DNA from: Bacteroidaceae bacterium
GTDB lineage: Bacteria; Bacteroidota; Bacteroidia; Bacteroidales; Muribaculaceae
DNA: 22,167 bases
NCBI GenBank assembly: GCA_021768245.1
Contig: JAETNO010000031.1
Coordinates: 1-22,167 of the forward strand
Reading direction: 5' to 3'
Numbering within the stretch: position 1 is the first letter of the stretch; every line of letters starts with the position of its first letter. The position numbers and the translations under genes were made by a program. This document shows, piece by piece, positions 1 through 6,908 of this stretch. Under the pieces are notes generated by a model, which saw nothing but the letters and a program-made list of their open reading frames with translations, had not been told where the DNA came from and did no database searches.

Positions 1-56
1 CTGTTGTCGCGCACGATAAAGAGTATATCGACGGATTCGTCTCCAACAGACCTTAG
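1..56 (+). CDS. C-terminal end of an upstream gene (partial)
   Basis: Frame 3 from base 3 is open to a TAG at 54-56 and encodes 17 residues ending EYIDGFVSNRP. The gene would start left of the window. Its frame and codon use fit the genes that follow, and its position just before the capsid gene would suit a scaffold or prohead protease gene, but nothing in 17 residues shows this. The other two forward frames also stop within the first 105 bases, so the choice of frame is tentative. Bases 57-125 contain no clear promoter or terminator. Confidence 0.4.
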   Translation, partial: VVAHDKEYIDGFVSNRP

Positions 57-125
57 TAGGAACCATTCTCCGATATTATTACTCTTTTTCCGCATTTTTT
101 AATATAGTTCGTAATTATATCGAAC

Positions 126-1679
126 ATGAAATTGAACTGGAACTTTATTTCGAAAATCTTCGCCCGAACTGTCGGGGTGGAAAATCTTTCGCGTGATGCA
201 GAAGGGCATGAGGTACTCTCTGCTGATCAGCGTAAGATTCTCGAACAGAAATTTGGCCCGGAAGCCTTGCAGCACTACGACGCATACGCCGCCAGCGATG
301 CAAATGACGACGCACAGCAAGAACAGCTTTTGCTGAACTTCCTCGATGCCATCGGTCGCTCCGGCGGCGACGACAAAGACAAGTTACGGCAGGAACTGGC
401 AAAAGCAGAAGAAAAAATCGCGTCGATGTCTGCCCAGATGACGATCTTACAGCAGGAGAAGGAGAAACTCGCCAAAGCCCGCGAAGATAAGCCTGCCGCA
501 ACAGAAGTATTCGGGAGAAGCGAAGGCCGTACCTTCACGATCGACGCGAAGGCATCCCACAACCACCTCGCGCTCGAAGCTCTGGCCACGGGCCAGCTTC
601 CGACTTTCTCCGCAGCTACGATCGATGTGGATGATCTGAAAAAGGAGCTGGGCACCTATTCGTCGCAAGGGAACAGTCTGGAACTCATGCAGGACATCTA
701 CCGGGGGTTCACCTCGGCGAAGTTCATGACGCCGAAGCGTGCGATCGAAACCTACAAAGCCGTCCGCTCAGACTATACGTCCGTCGTACAGGAGTTCTCG
801 GCCAAGTGGACTCCGTCTGGCGATGCACGGTTCACCGCCATCAAAATCCAGAACTACCGGCACAAGATCAACTTTGCGATCGTCCCGGCCGACGTCGCCA
901 ACTCGTGGCTGTTGTCGCTCTACAACGAGCGTCTGTCCCCCGATCAGATGCCGATCACACGCTACATCGTGCAGAAGATTCTGCTGCCGTCGATCCTTCA
1001 GGACATCGAGATGAAGATGATCGGCAAAGGCAAGTACAAGGCCAAGGAGAACCCGACCGATGCCGGCAAGCCGGAAGAGTCGATGAACGGCATCGAAACG
1101 CTGCTCGTCGAAGCGGCCAAGTCGGGCGATAAGGGTATCAATTTCTACCCGAACGCAAAGGATCTGCGCACAGCAACAGATGCCGAAGTCGTCGAGTACA
1201 TCAATGACTTCGCCCACAAGATTCTGGCGAAGTATCAGTCCCTGAAGATGAACATCTTCCTGTCTGCCGATCTCTACGTGAAATACAAACGAGGTTACAA
1301 AGACAAGTGGGGAGCCGGCAGCGGCACAGAGAATCCCGATTTTGGCAAAGACCGTGTCGATTTCACGAACTTCTCGCTTCAGGTACTCGACTGCCTGTAC
1401 GGCTCGCCGATCATCTTCTGCACGCCGAAGTCGAACTTCATCATGCTGCAGAACCTGAACCAGCCGCAGGTGATCACCGACATCCAGAAGGTCGATTACG
1501 AAGTCCGCTACTACGGCGAATTTTGGCTCGGTGTCGGCTTCGCGTTCGGCGAAATGCTCTTCGCTTCCGTTCCGGCCGACTACGACCCGCAGGCTGCAAT
1601 CTCGGATGACGGCTCGACCGACTTCTGGAAAAAGACCAACGCTGCCGCTGAAGTGGAAGACACCCACGAGGGCGCATAG
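126..1679 (+). CDS. Phage major capsid protein with coiled-coil N-terminal extension
   Basis: This 517-aa protein should form the icosahedral head shell. Residues about 1-130 are hydrophilic and acidic, with a heptad-like coiled coil at about 83-119. A folded domain follows from about 140 to 500. The segment at about 195-265, with GFTSAKFMTPK and KWTPSGDARFTAIKIQ followed by IVPADV, and then DQMPITRYI before IEMKMIGKGKYK, matches my memory of the major capsid family in gut Bacteroidales siphophages (established by recall, not by search). The HK97-like fold is inferred. The N-terminal part has the size and helical character of a scaffolding or delta domain fused to the capsid protein and may be removed during maturation. 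It is the first complete gene of the head block, 24 bp before the next gene. The ATG at 126 follows AT-rich sequence with no convincing Shine-Dalgarno. Confidence 0.8.
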   Translation: MKLNWNFISKIFARTVGVENLSRDAEGHEVLSADQRKILEQKFGPEALQHYDAYAASDANDDAQQEQLLLNFLDAIGRSGGDDKDKLRQELAKAEEKIASMSAQMTILQQEKEKLAKAREDKPAATEVFGRSEGRTFTIDAKASHNHLALEALATGQLPTFSAATIDVDDLKKELGTYSSQGNSLELMQDIYRGFTSAKFMTPKRAIETYKAVRSDYTSVVQEFSAKWTPSGDARFTAIKIQNYRHKINFAIVPADVANSWLLSLYNERLSPDQMPITRYIVQKILLPSILQDIEMKMIGKGKYKAKENPTDAGKPEESMNGIETLLVEAAKSGDKGINFYPNAKDLRTATDAEVVEYINDFAHKILAKYQSLKMNIFLSADLYVKYKRGYKDKWGAGSGTENPDFGKDRVDFTNFSLQVLDCLYGSPIIFCTPKSNFIMLQNLNQPQVITDIQKVDYEVRYYGEFWLGVGFAFGEMLFASVPADYDPQAAISDDGSTDFWKKTNAAAEVEDTHEGA

Positions 1680-1703
1680 TATCAAACCTTAACACCGATT
1701 ATC

Positions 1704-2261
1704 ATGTATAACCCTGTATCAATTCTGAAAACGGACGAGGGCGCAGGCTGCCCTCGTCCCAAAAACCCGACAATAATCCTCGTTCCTGTCGAATTCGTCG
1801 CTGCGGAACCGACGCGGGAAATCGGAGACATCGTCATGAAAAGCGATCTGGAACTGATCGCAGAAAAGAAAGCAATCGGCATCTACGCTACGCCGAGTAC
1901 GATCGAATGTACCGAAGAGTCTGAAGGAGATCCCGACGCCCGCGGCGTCAAAGTCGGCATCGCCTTCGAGCATCCGGGCGATTCGGCCGAGATTGCCGGT
2001 TTCACTGAGTACGCACGCAACCGTGGGTTCATCGCATTGAACCGTGATTGCGCCAACGGCAATACGGCGGAATATCGCGGTTCGAAGTGCAACCCGCTCT
2101 TCCTGACGACGGAGTACACCAACAACAAGGATGCCCGCAAGCGGAAGCTCACGTTCAAGCAGGAGCAGCGAGACCTGATCGGGGCAAGCATCTACAAAGG
2201 CAAGATGCCGGAACTCGCCAACGAGGCTGCATCGGCACCGACAGAGGAAGAGGGGGCATAG
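1704..2261 (+). CDS. Putative phage structural protein (tail-tube or head-decoration candidate)
   Basis: This 185-aa protein is not firmly recognised. It has a beta-rich look in the middle (VKVGIAFEHPG, then FTEYARNRGFIALNRDC), a basic KRKLTFKQEQRD stretch near residue 155 and an acidic Ala/Glu-rich tail. Size and the placement directly after the capsid gene suit a decoration protein, head-completion protein or major tail-tube protein. A phage with a tape measure protein must encode a tube subunit, and no better candidate lies upstream of the tape measure gene, so tail tube is a reasonable but unproven guess. It sits 24 bp after the capsid stop, and its TAG is one base from the next ATG, which implies one operon with translational coupling. 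Confidence 0.5.
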   Translation: MYNPVSILKTDEGAGCPRPKNPTIILVPVEFVAAEPTREIGDIVMKSDLELIAEKKAIGIYATPSTIECTEESEGDPDARGVKVGIAFEHPGDSAEIAGFTEYARNRGFIALNRDCANGNTAEYRGSKCNPLFLTTEYTNNKDARKRKLTFKQEQRDLIGASIYKGKMPELANEAASAPTEEEGA

Positions 2262-2262
2262 T

Positions 2263-3048
2263 ATGGGAAAGAATAACACCGCAAGACAGACCGGGGCCAA
2301 AGGCGCTCCGGCTGTTTCGGCCACACCTCCGGCCGAAGTTGAAAAACGAGCCGCAGATGCGGGAGTCGTAAGCCCCGATGGGAACACTCCAGAAGAAACC
2401 CCCATTCCGGAACCGGCACCTCTTTCGCCCCTTCCGGAAAAGGATGCCGCCCCCGCACCGGCCTCTTCGGATGCTGAAGGAGTACCGGCTGACGATTCCG
2501 TTATCGTTATCGCGGCCTACCCCGGCACGAAAGACCTGTTGCAGGCTCTGTGGCAGAAGGCGGCTCCCGGACACTGTACGCTTGTATTCGTCGATGATGC
2601 CCCCTTCGCAAAGCAATTCCCCGCTCTGATTGCGGATGCCTCTATCCCCGACGAATTCGTGTTTGTCCCGGCCAACTGCGCTCCGGTCGCTCCGGTGGAT
2701 TTTGCAGATCTGGCACAACTCAAGGTATACGTTCGCAAAGACGGTTCCCGACACTACTCAGAACGTCTGCCGATGCTCCTGAACAAAGTGGCTCTGGTCG
2801 AACTTTGCGGAACGATGCAAGAGGATGCCGACAACGAAACCCTCGTCGCGGATTATGCAAAAGAGTATCGCCGCGGTGTCCGTGCTACGGAAGTTTCGCA
2901 CGATTTCGGCAACTTCGTTACACTCGTCCTGCGGAGCAATCCCTGCGAGAACGTCGTGATCGCCGGACTCTGTCAGCGTAAGTTCATTGCAGCATCTGCC
3001 GAAGGCTGGAATGCGGTATCCCCCTTGCTCACCAAAATCCGGTCGTAA
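2263..3048 (+). CDS. Hypothetical phage protein with Pro/Ala-rich disordered N-terminus
   Basis: This 261-aa protein is not recognised. Residues 1 to about 82 are low complexity, rich in Pro, Ala, Glu and Asp, with repeated PEP/PAP-type segments and no likely fold. Residues about 83-261 look like a compact alpha/beta domain: a hydrophobic strand VIVIAAYPG, then TLVFVDDA, then ALVELCGTM. This alternation of strand and helix resembles a Rossmann-like or nucleotide-sugar-type fold, but I see no catalytic motif and assign no activity. The gene follows the 185-aa gene by one base. Its TAA overlaps the next ATG (TAATG at 3046-3050), so it is translationally coupled to both neighbours. A virion or assembly role is inferred only from position. 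Confidence 0.55.
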   Translation: MGKNNTARQTGAKGAPAVSATPPAEVEKRAADAGVVSPDGNTPEETPIPEPAPLSPLPEKDAAPAPASSDAEGVPADDSVIVIAAYPGTKDLLQALWQKAAPGHCTLVFVDDAPFAKQFPALIADASIPDEFVFVPANCAPVAPVDFADLAQLKVYVRKDGSRHYSERLPMLLNKVALVELCGTMQEDADNETLVADYAKEYRRGVRATEVSHDFGNFVTLVLRSNPCENVVIAGLCQRKFIAASAEGWNAVSPLLTKIRS

Positions 3049-3731
3049 TGCGAGATGCCGTTCAAAAGTGGTTAGAGTCCGGAGCCGAAGTCCAAGCAGG
3101 GCTTCGGCTCCTCTCTCTTTACGCCAAGAACGAGCATCTCGCCCAGCTCGTAACAGCGCGTCCCGATCGGTACAAATCGTTGCTTATCGACACGCTGTGC
3201 AAGGCAGCGGGGACTTCTCCACTCACGACGCCCCCGCCCAGCTCCCGCCCGGCCTTCCGGGAGCAATGGACGTTTCTCTCTGAACCGGATTGTCCGCCCG
3301 AATTGAAAATTCTGGCAGCCGACAAAATTACAGCCTATCGAGATTACGTAGATGCGCACCGGCGGCTATTCGATTGTACCACACTGGACGAATGTTTTGC
3401 GACGGCCGAAAATCTTATAAAATCTTTTTCCGAAAATCGAAAAATTCTCTACGAATTCACATACTACGCCGAGCATCATGCGCTGCTCGGCCGGCACTCG
3501 ATCTTCAGGGAGATGCAGGAACTGGCGACCCTGCGTAAAATGGGGCCTGTTGCCCTTGTCGCCAGACAGAAGAATCTCAAAGGAAGCATCTGGCGGATCA
3601 AACACGAGATAACCCGCGGCAGCAAGCCCCATCTGGATATCGAACGAAGAAACCGTCTGAAGGCGAAAGAACGCGAGCTTGCAGCCGTCAATAAAATGAT
3701 CGAAGAATATGAACGAACTATCCGACCATAA
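3048..3731 (+). CDS. Hypothetical helical protein upstream of terminase genes
   Basis: This 227-aa protein is predicted to be mostly helical. The N-terminus (WLESGAEVQAGLRLLSLYA, residues about 8-26) is amphipathic and is followed by a Pro-rich linker at about 57-66. The C-terminal third is strongly basic and charged (residues about 170-227, with HEITRGSKPHLDIERRNRLK and a heptad-like ending). I recall similar N-termini in proteins encoded next to the terminase of Bacteroidales phages, without a known function. The basic, coiled C-terminus would fit a DNA- or protein-binding accessory of packaging. Start at 3048 is in a TAATG overlap, and the last 23 bases overlap the following gene. Confidence 0.6.
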   Translation: MRDAVQKWLESGAEVQAGLRLLSLYAKNEHLAQLVTARPDRYKSLLIDTLCKAAGTSPLTTPPPSSRPAFREQWTFLSEPDCPPELKILAADKITAYRDYVDAHRRLFDCTTLDECFATAENLIKSFSENRKILYEFTYYAEHHALLGRHSIFREMQELATLRKMGPVALVARQKNLKGSIWRIKHEITRGSKPHLDIERRNRLKAKERELAAVNKMIEEYERTIRP

Positions 3732-4650
3732 GAGCATCGGTGAAAACCTCGCGCCTGAAGAGGAGCAGAGGTTGGTCGATCTCGGTGCGCTCGGCTGGCC
3801 GCCGGAAGATATCGCCCGCAGCATCAGCGCGAACGTCGAGCAGTTTACGCAGGAGTACAACGACCCGAACAGCCGCGTTGCCGTGCTGATAGCCCGTGGT
3901 CTCTTGCAGAAACGCGCACTACTCGAAATAAGGCTCATGGATGAGGCTCTCGGCGGAAACATTCCGGCGACGACACAACTCTACAAAGTACAACGAGACC
4001 GTTCGTTTGAAATGACGAAGCTGGATGTGTTCGGAGGATTCACCGACGAGCAATCCTACCAGCGCATCATGGACTACATCGACAAAGGTTGCGAAGACGA
4101 TCTCTCGGCAAAGGAACAGTTATATATCGACTTGTTGAATCTCGTATTCTCCCTCTCCAAACAACATGACCGCCGAAATGTCATCAAGTTCCTGACAAAG
4201 CCGCCCTTCAAACTCTCCTATGCACGTGCCGTCGATATTTATGACGAAGCCGTGAATCTCTTCTACTCGAACCGGCGCGTAACGAAAGAGGCGCTTCGGC
4301 AAAAATACGCCGACGACCTCGAAGCATGGTCGAGCATCGTCGCCCAAAGAGCGACCTGTGCCGCCGACTATGCCGTGGCGGCAGACATGCGGGCAAAGGC
4401 CGCAAAAATCCTCCGTCTCGATCAACCCGACCCGGAACAACTCCCATCCTCACAATATATCAAACCGATTCGTCTTCTATCCCTCGACTCTTCGGATGTC
4501 AGCCTCCCGCCGGCAAACAGAGACGCGCTATCGCGCCAGATCGATTCCGTACTGGCACCGGATGCCGTAAAAAAACGTCTGCGCATGGAAGCGGGGATCG
4601 AAGATGTGGATTTTATCGAAATTATCAATGTCGCACAGGAAGAGAATTAA
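3709..4650 (+). CDS. Putative terminase small subunit
   Basis: This 313-aa protein precedes the large terminase directly, which is the usual place for the small subunit that recognises phage DNA. Residues about 15-45 (EEEQRLVDLGALGWPPEDIARSI) look like a helix-turn-helix of the kind found in small terminases, followed by helical segments with GLLQKRALLEIRLMDEALGG and TTQLYKVQRDRSFE at about 65-100. The middle and C-terminal parts (about 110-313) are helical and acidic with no motif that I recognise. The protein is longer than most small terminases (roughly 150-200 aa), so the C-terminal half may carry another function. It overlaps the upstream gene by 23 bp and the downstream gene by 23 bp if the latter starts at 4628. 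Confidence 0.55.
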   Translation: MNELSDHKSIGENLAPEEEQRLVDLGALGWPPEDIARSISANVEQFTQEYNDPNSRVAVLIARGLLQKRALLEIRLMDEALGGNIPATTQLYKVQRDRSFEMTKLDVFGGFTDEQSYQRIMDYIDKGCEDDLSAKEQLYIDLLNLVFSLSKQHDRRNVIKFLTKPPFKLSYARAVDIYDEAVNLFYSNRRVTKEALRQKYADDLEAWSSIVAQRATCAADYAVAADMRAKAAKILRLDQPDPEQLPSSQYIKPIRLLSLDSSDVSLPPANRDALSRQIDSVLAPDAVKKRLRMEAGIEDVDFIEIINVAQEEN

Positions 4651-6391
4651 CGCCGGGGACAGCCCCTGCATCGACGTACAATATCAGAACCTGTACGCCC
4701 AAGTAGCATCGTTGCTGATGCCGCGAAAGCTCCGCGCTGTCTTGGGCCGCGGCTCGGCCAAGACGACGGACTTTCAAGCCGAACGACTCGCGGAGATTAT
4801 CTTCGACATGCCGGGTGCCCCTTTGGTATGGGTGGCCGATACCTTCTCGAACCTCACCTCTAATATCCTGCCCGGTGTGCTTGAGGGCCTCGAACGCAAA
4901 GGACTGCATGAAGGCGTCCACTACGTAATCGAAAAGGAACCGCCGACATACACGGAAAAAGAGAAAGAACACCTGCCCACATGGCTCAAACCGCATTTCT
5001 GGAAGCCATTCAACCGTCTCGTATCCTACAAGCGTACAATCATTTTTCATACCGGTACAAATATCCGATTCGGCTCCCTCGATCGACCTTCGACACTGGC
5101 CGGCAGTTCGTATGTCTATGTGTTTGGAGACGAGGTAAAGTATTTCAAGGAAGAGAAGATCGCCAACCTGATGAAAGCCGTCCGCGGGTACAGCGTGCAA
5201 TATGGAAACTCTCCGTTTTACCGTGGCTACTCCTTCACCACGGATATGCCTGATGTATCCCACATCGGGGAATATGACTGGATACTGAAAGGAGCCTCGG
5301 CAATGAATACCGAGCGGCTGACACTGGTCATGCAGGCTGGGTTGGTATACAATCAAGCCCTTCATGAATATGTCGCCGCAAAATTGGAATGGCAACGAAC
5401 CCGGACACCGGAAGCCGAACGTGAGTACAAAAACAAACTACGCACGGCACGTCTTTGGCGGAGCCGCTGGGTAGAGCTGCGCCGACTACCGGAAACCGCA
5501 ACCTTCTTTATGCTTGCATCGAGCTATATCAATGTCGACATTCTGACTGCCGAATGGTTCGACGACGCCTTTGCAGAGCAGTTCAGCGACTACAAGGCCG
5601 CGATCCTATCAATGAAACCGACACTGGAGGGCGGAGAGCGTTTTTATGCCAACCTCGGAGAACGGCACTTTTACTACGATGGCATCGATGAAGAAGCCTA
5701 CGAACGATTCGGACTTCTGGAGCAAGAGGACAGTCGTGTCTTGCGGTATTGCAATCCACAGCGGGTGCTATCGCTCGGCGTGGACTTCGGTAATATGTGT
5801 TCGATGTGCGTTGCTCAAGAAGAACCGCAGATACTGCGCGTATTGAAGTTCATTTATACCCTTTCCCCAGAGTCGATTAGACAGTTGGCAGACAAATTCG
5901 TCACCTATTTCGCGCACCACCGGAACAAATACGTGATGCTGTATTACGACCGCGCCGGCAACAACTACCGGAAAATGGGTGCCGACACCGCGTCGCAGCT
6001 CAAACACGCGATCGAATTCGACAGCAACGAGCATCCTACGGGTTGGAGTGTACAGTTGATGTCCATAGGCCAAGGGAATATCGGGCAGGGCGACGAGTAC
6101 ATCTTCATGCAGGAATTGCTGGCCGGACACAATAAATATCTGCCGCAGGTGCTCATCGATGCTTACCAGTGCAAACCGCTCAAGGCTTCGCTCGAAAATG
6201 CTCGGACACGGGTCTCGAAAGGTAAAATCTGTAAAGATAAACGGTCGGAGCATCTCCCGGTCGCCGAACTGCCGATGCGGTCTACCAACCCGTCTGACTC
6301 TTTCAAGTACCTGATGATGACGCCGCCGTTGATCCAAATCGTCAAAGGATCACCGAGGAGCGATATTATCTACGAACCGACTTTCGGATAA
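4628..6391 (+). CDS. terL: Terminase large subunit (packaging ATPase/nuclease)
   Basis: The DNA-packaging motor. Numbering from the alternative upstream ATG at 4604 (595 aa), the ATPase shows Walker A GRGSAKT at 48-54, Walker B VYVFGDE at 171-177 with D176/E177, and a coupling-type motif FTTD at 211-214. The RNase H-like nuclease has its three acidic positions: LGVDFG (D394), YYDRAGN (D449) and NPSDSFKYL (D565). Both halves are therefore complete and should be active. I prefer the ATG at 4628 (587 aa, MSHRKRINAGD), because the eight residues added by 4604 overlap the upstream coding region further and look unlike a protein start. The gene ends at a TAA directly next to a minus-strand terminator at 6391-6412. 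No forward terminator follows, so + strand transcripts may continue into 6666. Confidence 0.93.
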   Translation: MSHRKRINAGDSPCIDVQYQNLYAQVASLLMPRKLRAVLGRGSAKTTDFQAERLAEIIFDMPGAPLVWVADTFSNLTSNILPGVLEGLERKGLHEGVHYVIEKEPPTYTEKEKEHLPTWLKPHFWKPFNRLVSYKRTIIFHTGTNIRFGSLDRPSTLAGSSYVYVFGDEVKYFKEEKIANLMKAVRGYSVQYGNSPFYRGYSFTTDMPDVSHIGEYDWILKGASAMNTERLTLVMQAGLVYNQALHEYVAAKLEWQRTRTPEAEREYKNKLRTARLWRSRWVELRRLPETATFFMLASSYINVDILTAEWFDDAFAEQFSDYKAAILSMKPTLEGGERFYANLGERHFYYDGIDEEAYERFGLLEQEDSRVLRYCNPQRVLSLGVDFGNMCSMCVAQEEPQILRVLKFIYTLSPESIRQLADKFVTYFAHHRNKYVMLYYDRAGNNYRKMGADTASQLKHAIEFDSNEHPTGWSVQLMSIGQGNIGQGDEYIFMQELLAGHNKYLPQVLIDAYQCKPLKASLENARTRVSKGKICKDKRSEHLPVAELPMRSTNPSDSFKYLMMTPPLIQIVKGSPRSDIIYEPTFG

Positions 6392-6412
6392 AAAAAGCGG
6401 AGACGTCTCCGC
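6391..6412 (-). terminator. Intrinsic terminator, minus strand
   Basis: The perfect 16-bp palindrome GCGGAGACGTCTCCGC (6397-6412) is followed on the minus strand by six U residues (6391-6396). On the plus strand the A run precedes the hairpin, so it cannot be a standard terminator for terL. Its presence directly after the terL stop protects terL from antisense reading. Confidence 0.75.
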
Positions 6413-6455
6413 CTCCGCCGGAATAGAGAAATTCTCATTTCTCAATCCTATGCAA
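6391..6455 (-). ncRNA. Predicted short minus-strand RNA (about 60-65 nt)
   Basis: A second promoter at 6459-6489 would start a short RNA near 6454. It would hold one hairpin and the terminator hairpin. The first hairpin pairs 6421-6432 with 6437-6448: a 7-bp inner helix GAGAAAU/AUUUCUC with a GAGA loop, a U-U mismatch, then four more pairs including one G-U that exists only on the minus strand. The RNA could equally be the 3' part of the longer transcript. There is no obvious reading frame that ends before the terminator. Confidence 0.45.
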
Positions 6456-6458
6456 TGG

Positions 6459-6489
6459 CAAAGGTAGCCATTATATTCAAACCTGCAAA
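6459..6489 (-). promoter_or_regulatory. Minus-strand Bacteroidota promoter (full consensus)
   Basis: On the minus strand this reads TTTG (6486-6489), 19-bp spacer, TACCTTTG (6459-6466), a full match to the Bacteroidota -33/-7 consensus. It points towards terL but reaches the terminator at 6391 after about 60 nt, so its only product would be the short RNA. Confidence 0.6.
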
Positions 6490-6510
6490 CTGTTTCGGGG
6501 GTACAAATAA

Positions 6511-6638
6511 AGCCCCCGGCCGCAAGTAGTCATCTCACCTACATACTTACGCAAGCATGCGCCACAAACGCACGACCGAGGGCTGGATAGTCTTCTGTCG
6601 CGTTTATGACGCATTTGCTTTCAGTATGCAGGTGAGAC
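6511..6638. repeat. Two interleaved inverted repeats
   Basis: Repeat 1 is 6532-6547 against 6623-6638 (16 positions, 14 Watson-Crick plus 2 minus-strand G-U). Repeat 2 is 6511-6522 against 6573-6584 (12 positions, 10 plus 2 minus-strand G-U). The order is arm 2, arm 1, arm 2', arm 1', so both can form together only as a pseudoknot. An alternative partner for 6511-6522 is the CCCCCG-coding segment 6497-6502 on the minus strand. Confidence 0.7.
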
Positions 6639-6640
6639 GA

Positions 6641-6671
6641 CAAAGGTAATAAAAAACAGAGTGCAATGAAA
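6641..6671 (-). promoter_or_regulatory. Minus-strand Bacteroidota promoter for the structured RNA
   Basis: Read on the minus strand, TACCTTTG (6641-6648) matches the Bacteroidota -7 consensus TAnnTTTG exactly. A TTTC (6668-6671), one mismatch from TTTG, lies 19 bp upstream. Transcription would begin around 6635-6637, at the outer end of the 16-bp helix. The upstream element overlaps the start codon of the + strand gene at 6666, so the two transcription units diverge from overlapping DNA. Confidence 0.55.
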
Positions 6672-6908
6672 CTTTATGAGGTTATATCGTTCAACCGCGA
6701 ACTCCTGCGACGCCTATCGTCCGTCGGTATCCGACTGGACGATTGCAAATACATTGATCTTTATGAAGACTATCGTAAGCTCCGCGAGGGGGGGGGTAAA
6801 ATGACCTACATAGCGGCCGTTCTGGCTGAAAAATACGGAGTGTGCGAACGGCAAGTATACCTGATCATCGCCCGGTTTGAAAAGGACTGTACGGATATTT
6901 CAGTGTGA
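6666..6908 (+). CDS. Small helix-turn-helix protein with G9 tract
   Basis: This 80-aa basic protein carries a likely helix-turn-helix at residues about 46-72 (MTYIAAVLAEKYGV, turn, ERQVYLIIARF), resembling the DNA-binding end of Mor/MarR-type or transposon-like small regulators. The N-terminal 40 residues are helical and could dimerise. A run of nine G (6788-6796) lies in the middle and encodes part of EGGGK. A one-base gain puts TAA, and a one-base loss puts TGA, within a few bases after the run, so slippage would switch the protein off. A start at the ATG at 6801 would still yield the HTH half. It probably regulates or accompanies the downstream methylase, 67 bp away. No forward promoter was found, so expression may depend on readthrough from terL. 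Confidence 0.65.
   Translation: MKLYEVISFNRELLRRLSSVGIRLDDCKYIDLYEDYRKLREGGGKMTYIAAVLAEKYGVCERQVYLIIARFEKDCTDISV
6788..6796 (+). repeat. Homopolymer G9 tract inside a coding region
   Basis: Nine consecutive G residues interrupt a coding region whose neighbours have no comparable run. Both shifted frames stop at once (TAA at 6797 or TGA at 6802), the layout expected of an on/off phase-variable tract. It could also be a sequencing or assembly weak point. Confidence 0.6.

Larger units (their letters stand above)
6391..6637 (-). ncRNA. Predicted minus-strand structured RNA with pseudoknot
   Basis: The gene-free interval between terL and 6666 reads as a non-coding RNA on the minus strand, about 245 nt. 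A 16-bp helix can form between 6623-6638 and 6532-6547, and a 12-bp helix between 6573-6584 and 6511-6522. The arms interleave, so together they make a pseudoknot. In the two helices, every position that is not Watson-Crick (four in all) is G-U on the minus strand but A-C on the plus strand. A small hairpin at 6549-6562 (GCGCA, loop, UGCGU) shows the same bias, and a second hairpin fits 6601-6613. A promoter at 6641-6671 would start the RNA at the edge of the first helix, and a terminator closes it at 6391. No protein-coding frame of useful length lies on either strand. I do not recognise the class; tRNA and tmRNA features are absent. Confidence 0.6.

Noticed and set aside
768..1685. A 305-codon minus-strand open frame opposite the capsid gene
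   Set aside because: It is the mirror of a well-supported capsid gene in GC-biased codons; its composition is typical of a shadow frame, with many Arg, Val and Asp and no recognisable domain.
3709..4650. The equal 23-bp overlaps at 3709-3731 and 4628-4650 as a regulatory device
   Set aside because: The sequences of the two overlaps are not alike and the second depends on my choice of start codon, so the equal length is probably chance.
6391..6412. A forward terminator for terL
   Set aside because: The run of A precedes the hairpin on the plus strand and CCTCCGCC follows it; only the minus strand has the U tract.
6369..6440. A 23-codon, Arg-rich minus-strand frame starting at the ATG at 6440
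   Set aside because: Its reading would pass through the terminator hairpin and the U tract; the arginines come from the GC palindrome itself.
6391..6638. tRNA, tmRNA or retron RNA in the terL-downstream interval
   Set aside because: There is no T-loop-like or acceptor/CCA pattern and no reverse transcriptase gene in the window.
6391..6665. A riboswitch or leader for the + strand gene at 6666
   Set aside because: The mismatches in the helices are A-C on the plus strand but G-U on the minus strand, and the terminator and promoter signals also point to the minus strand.
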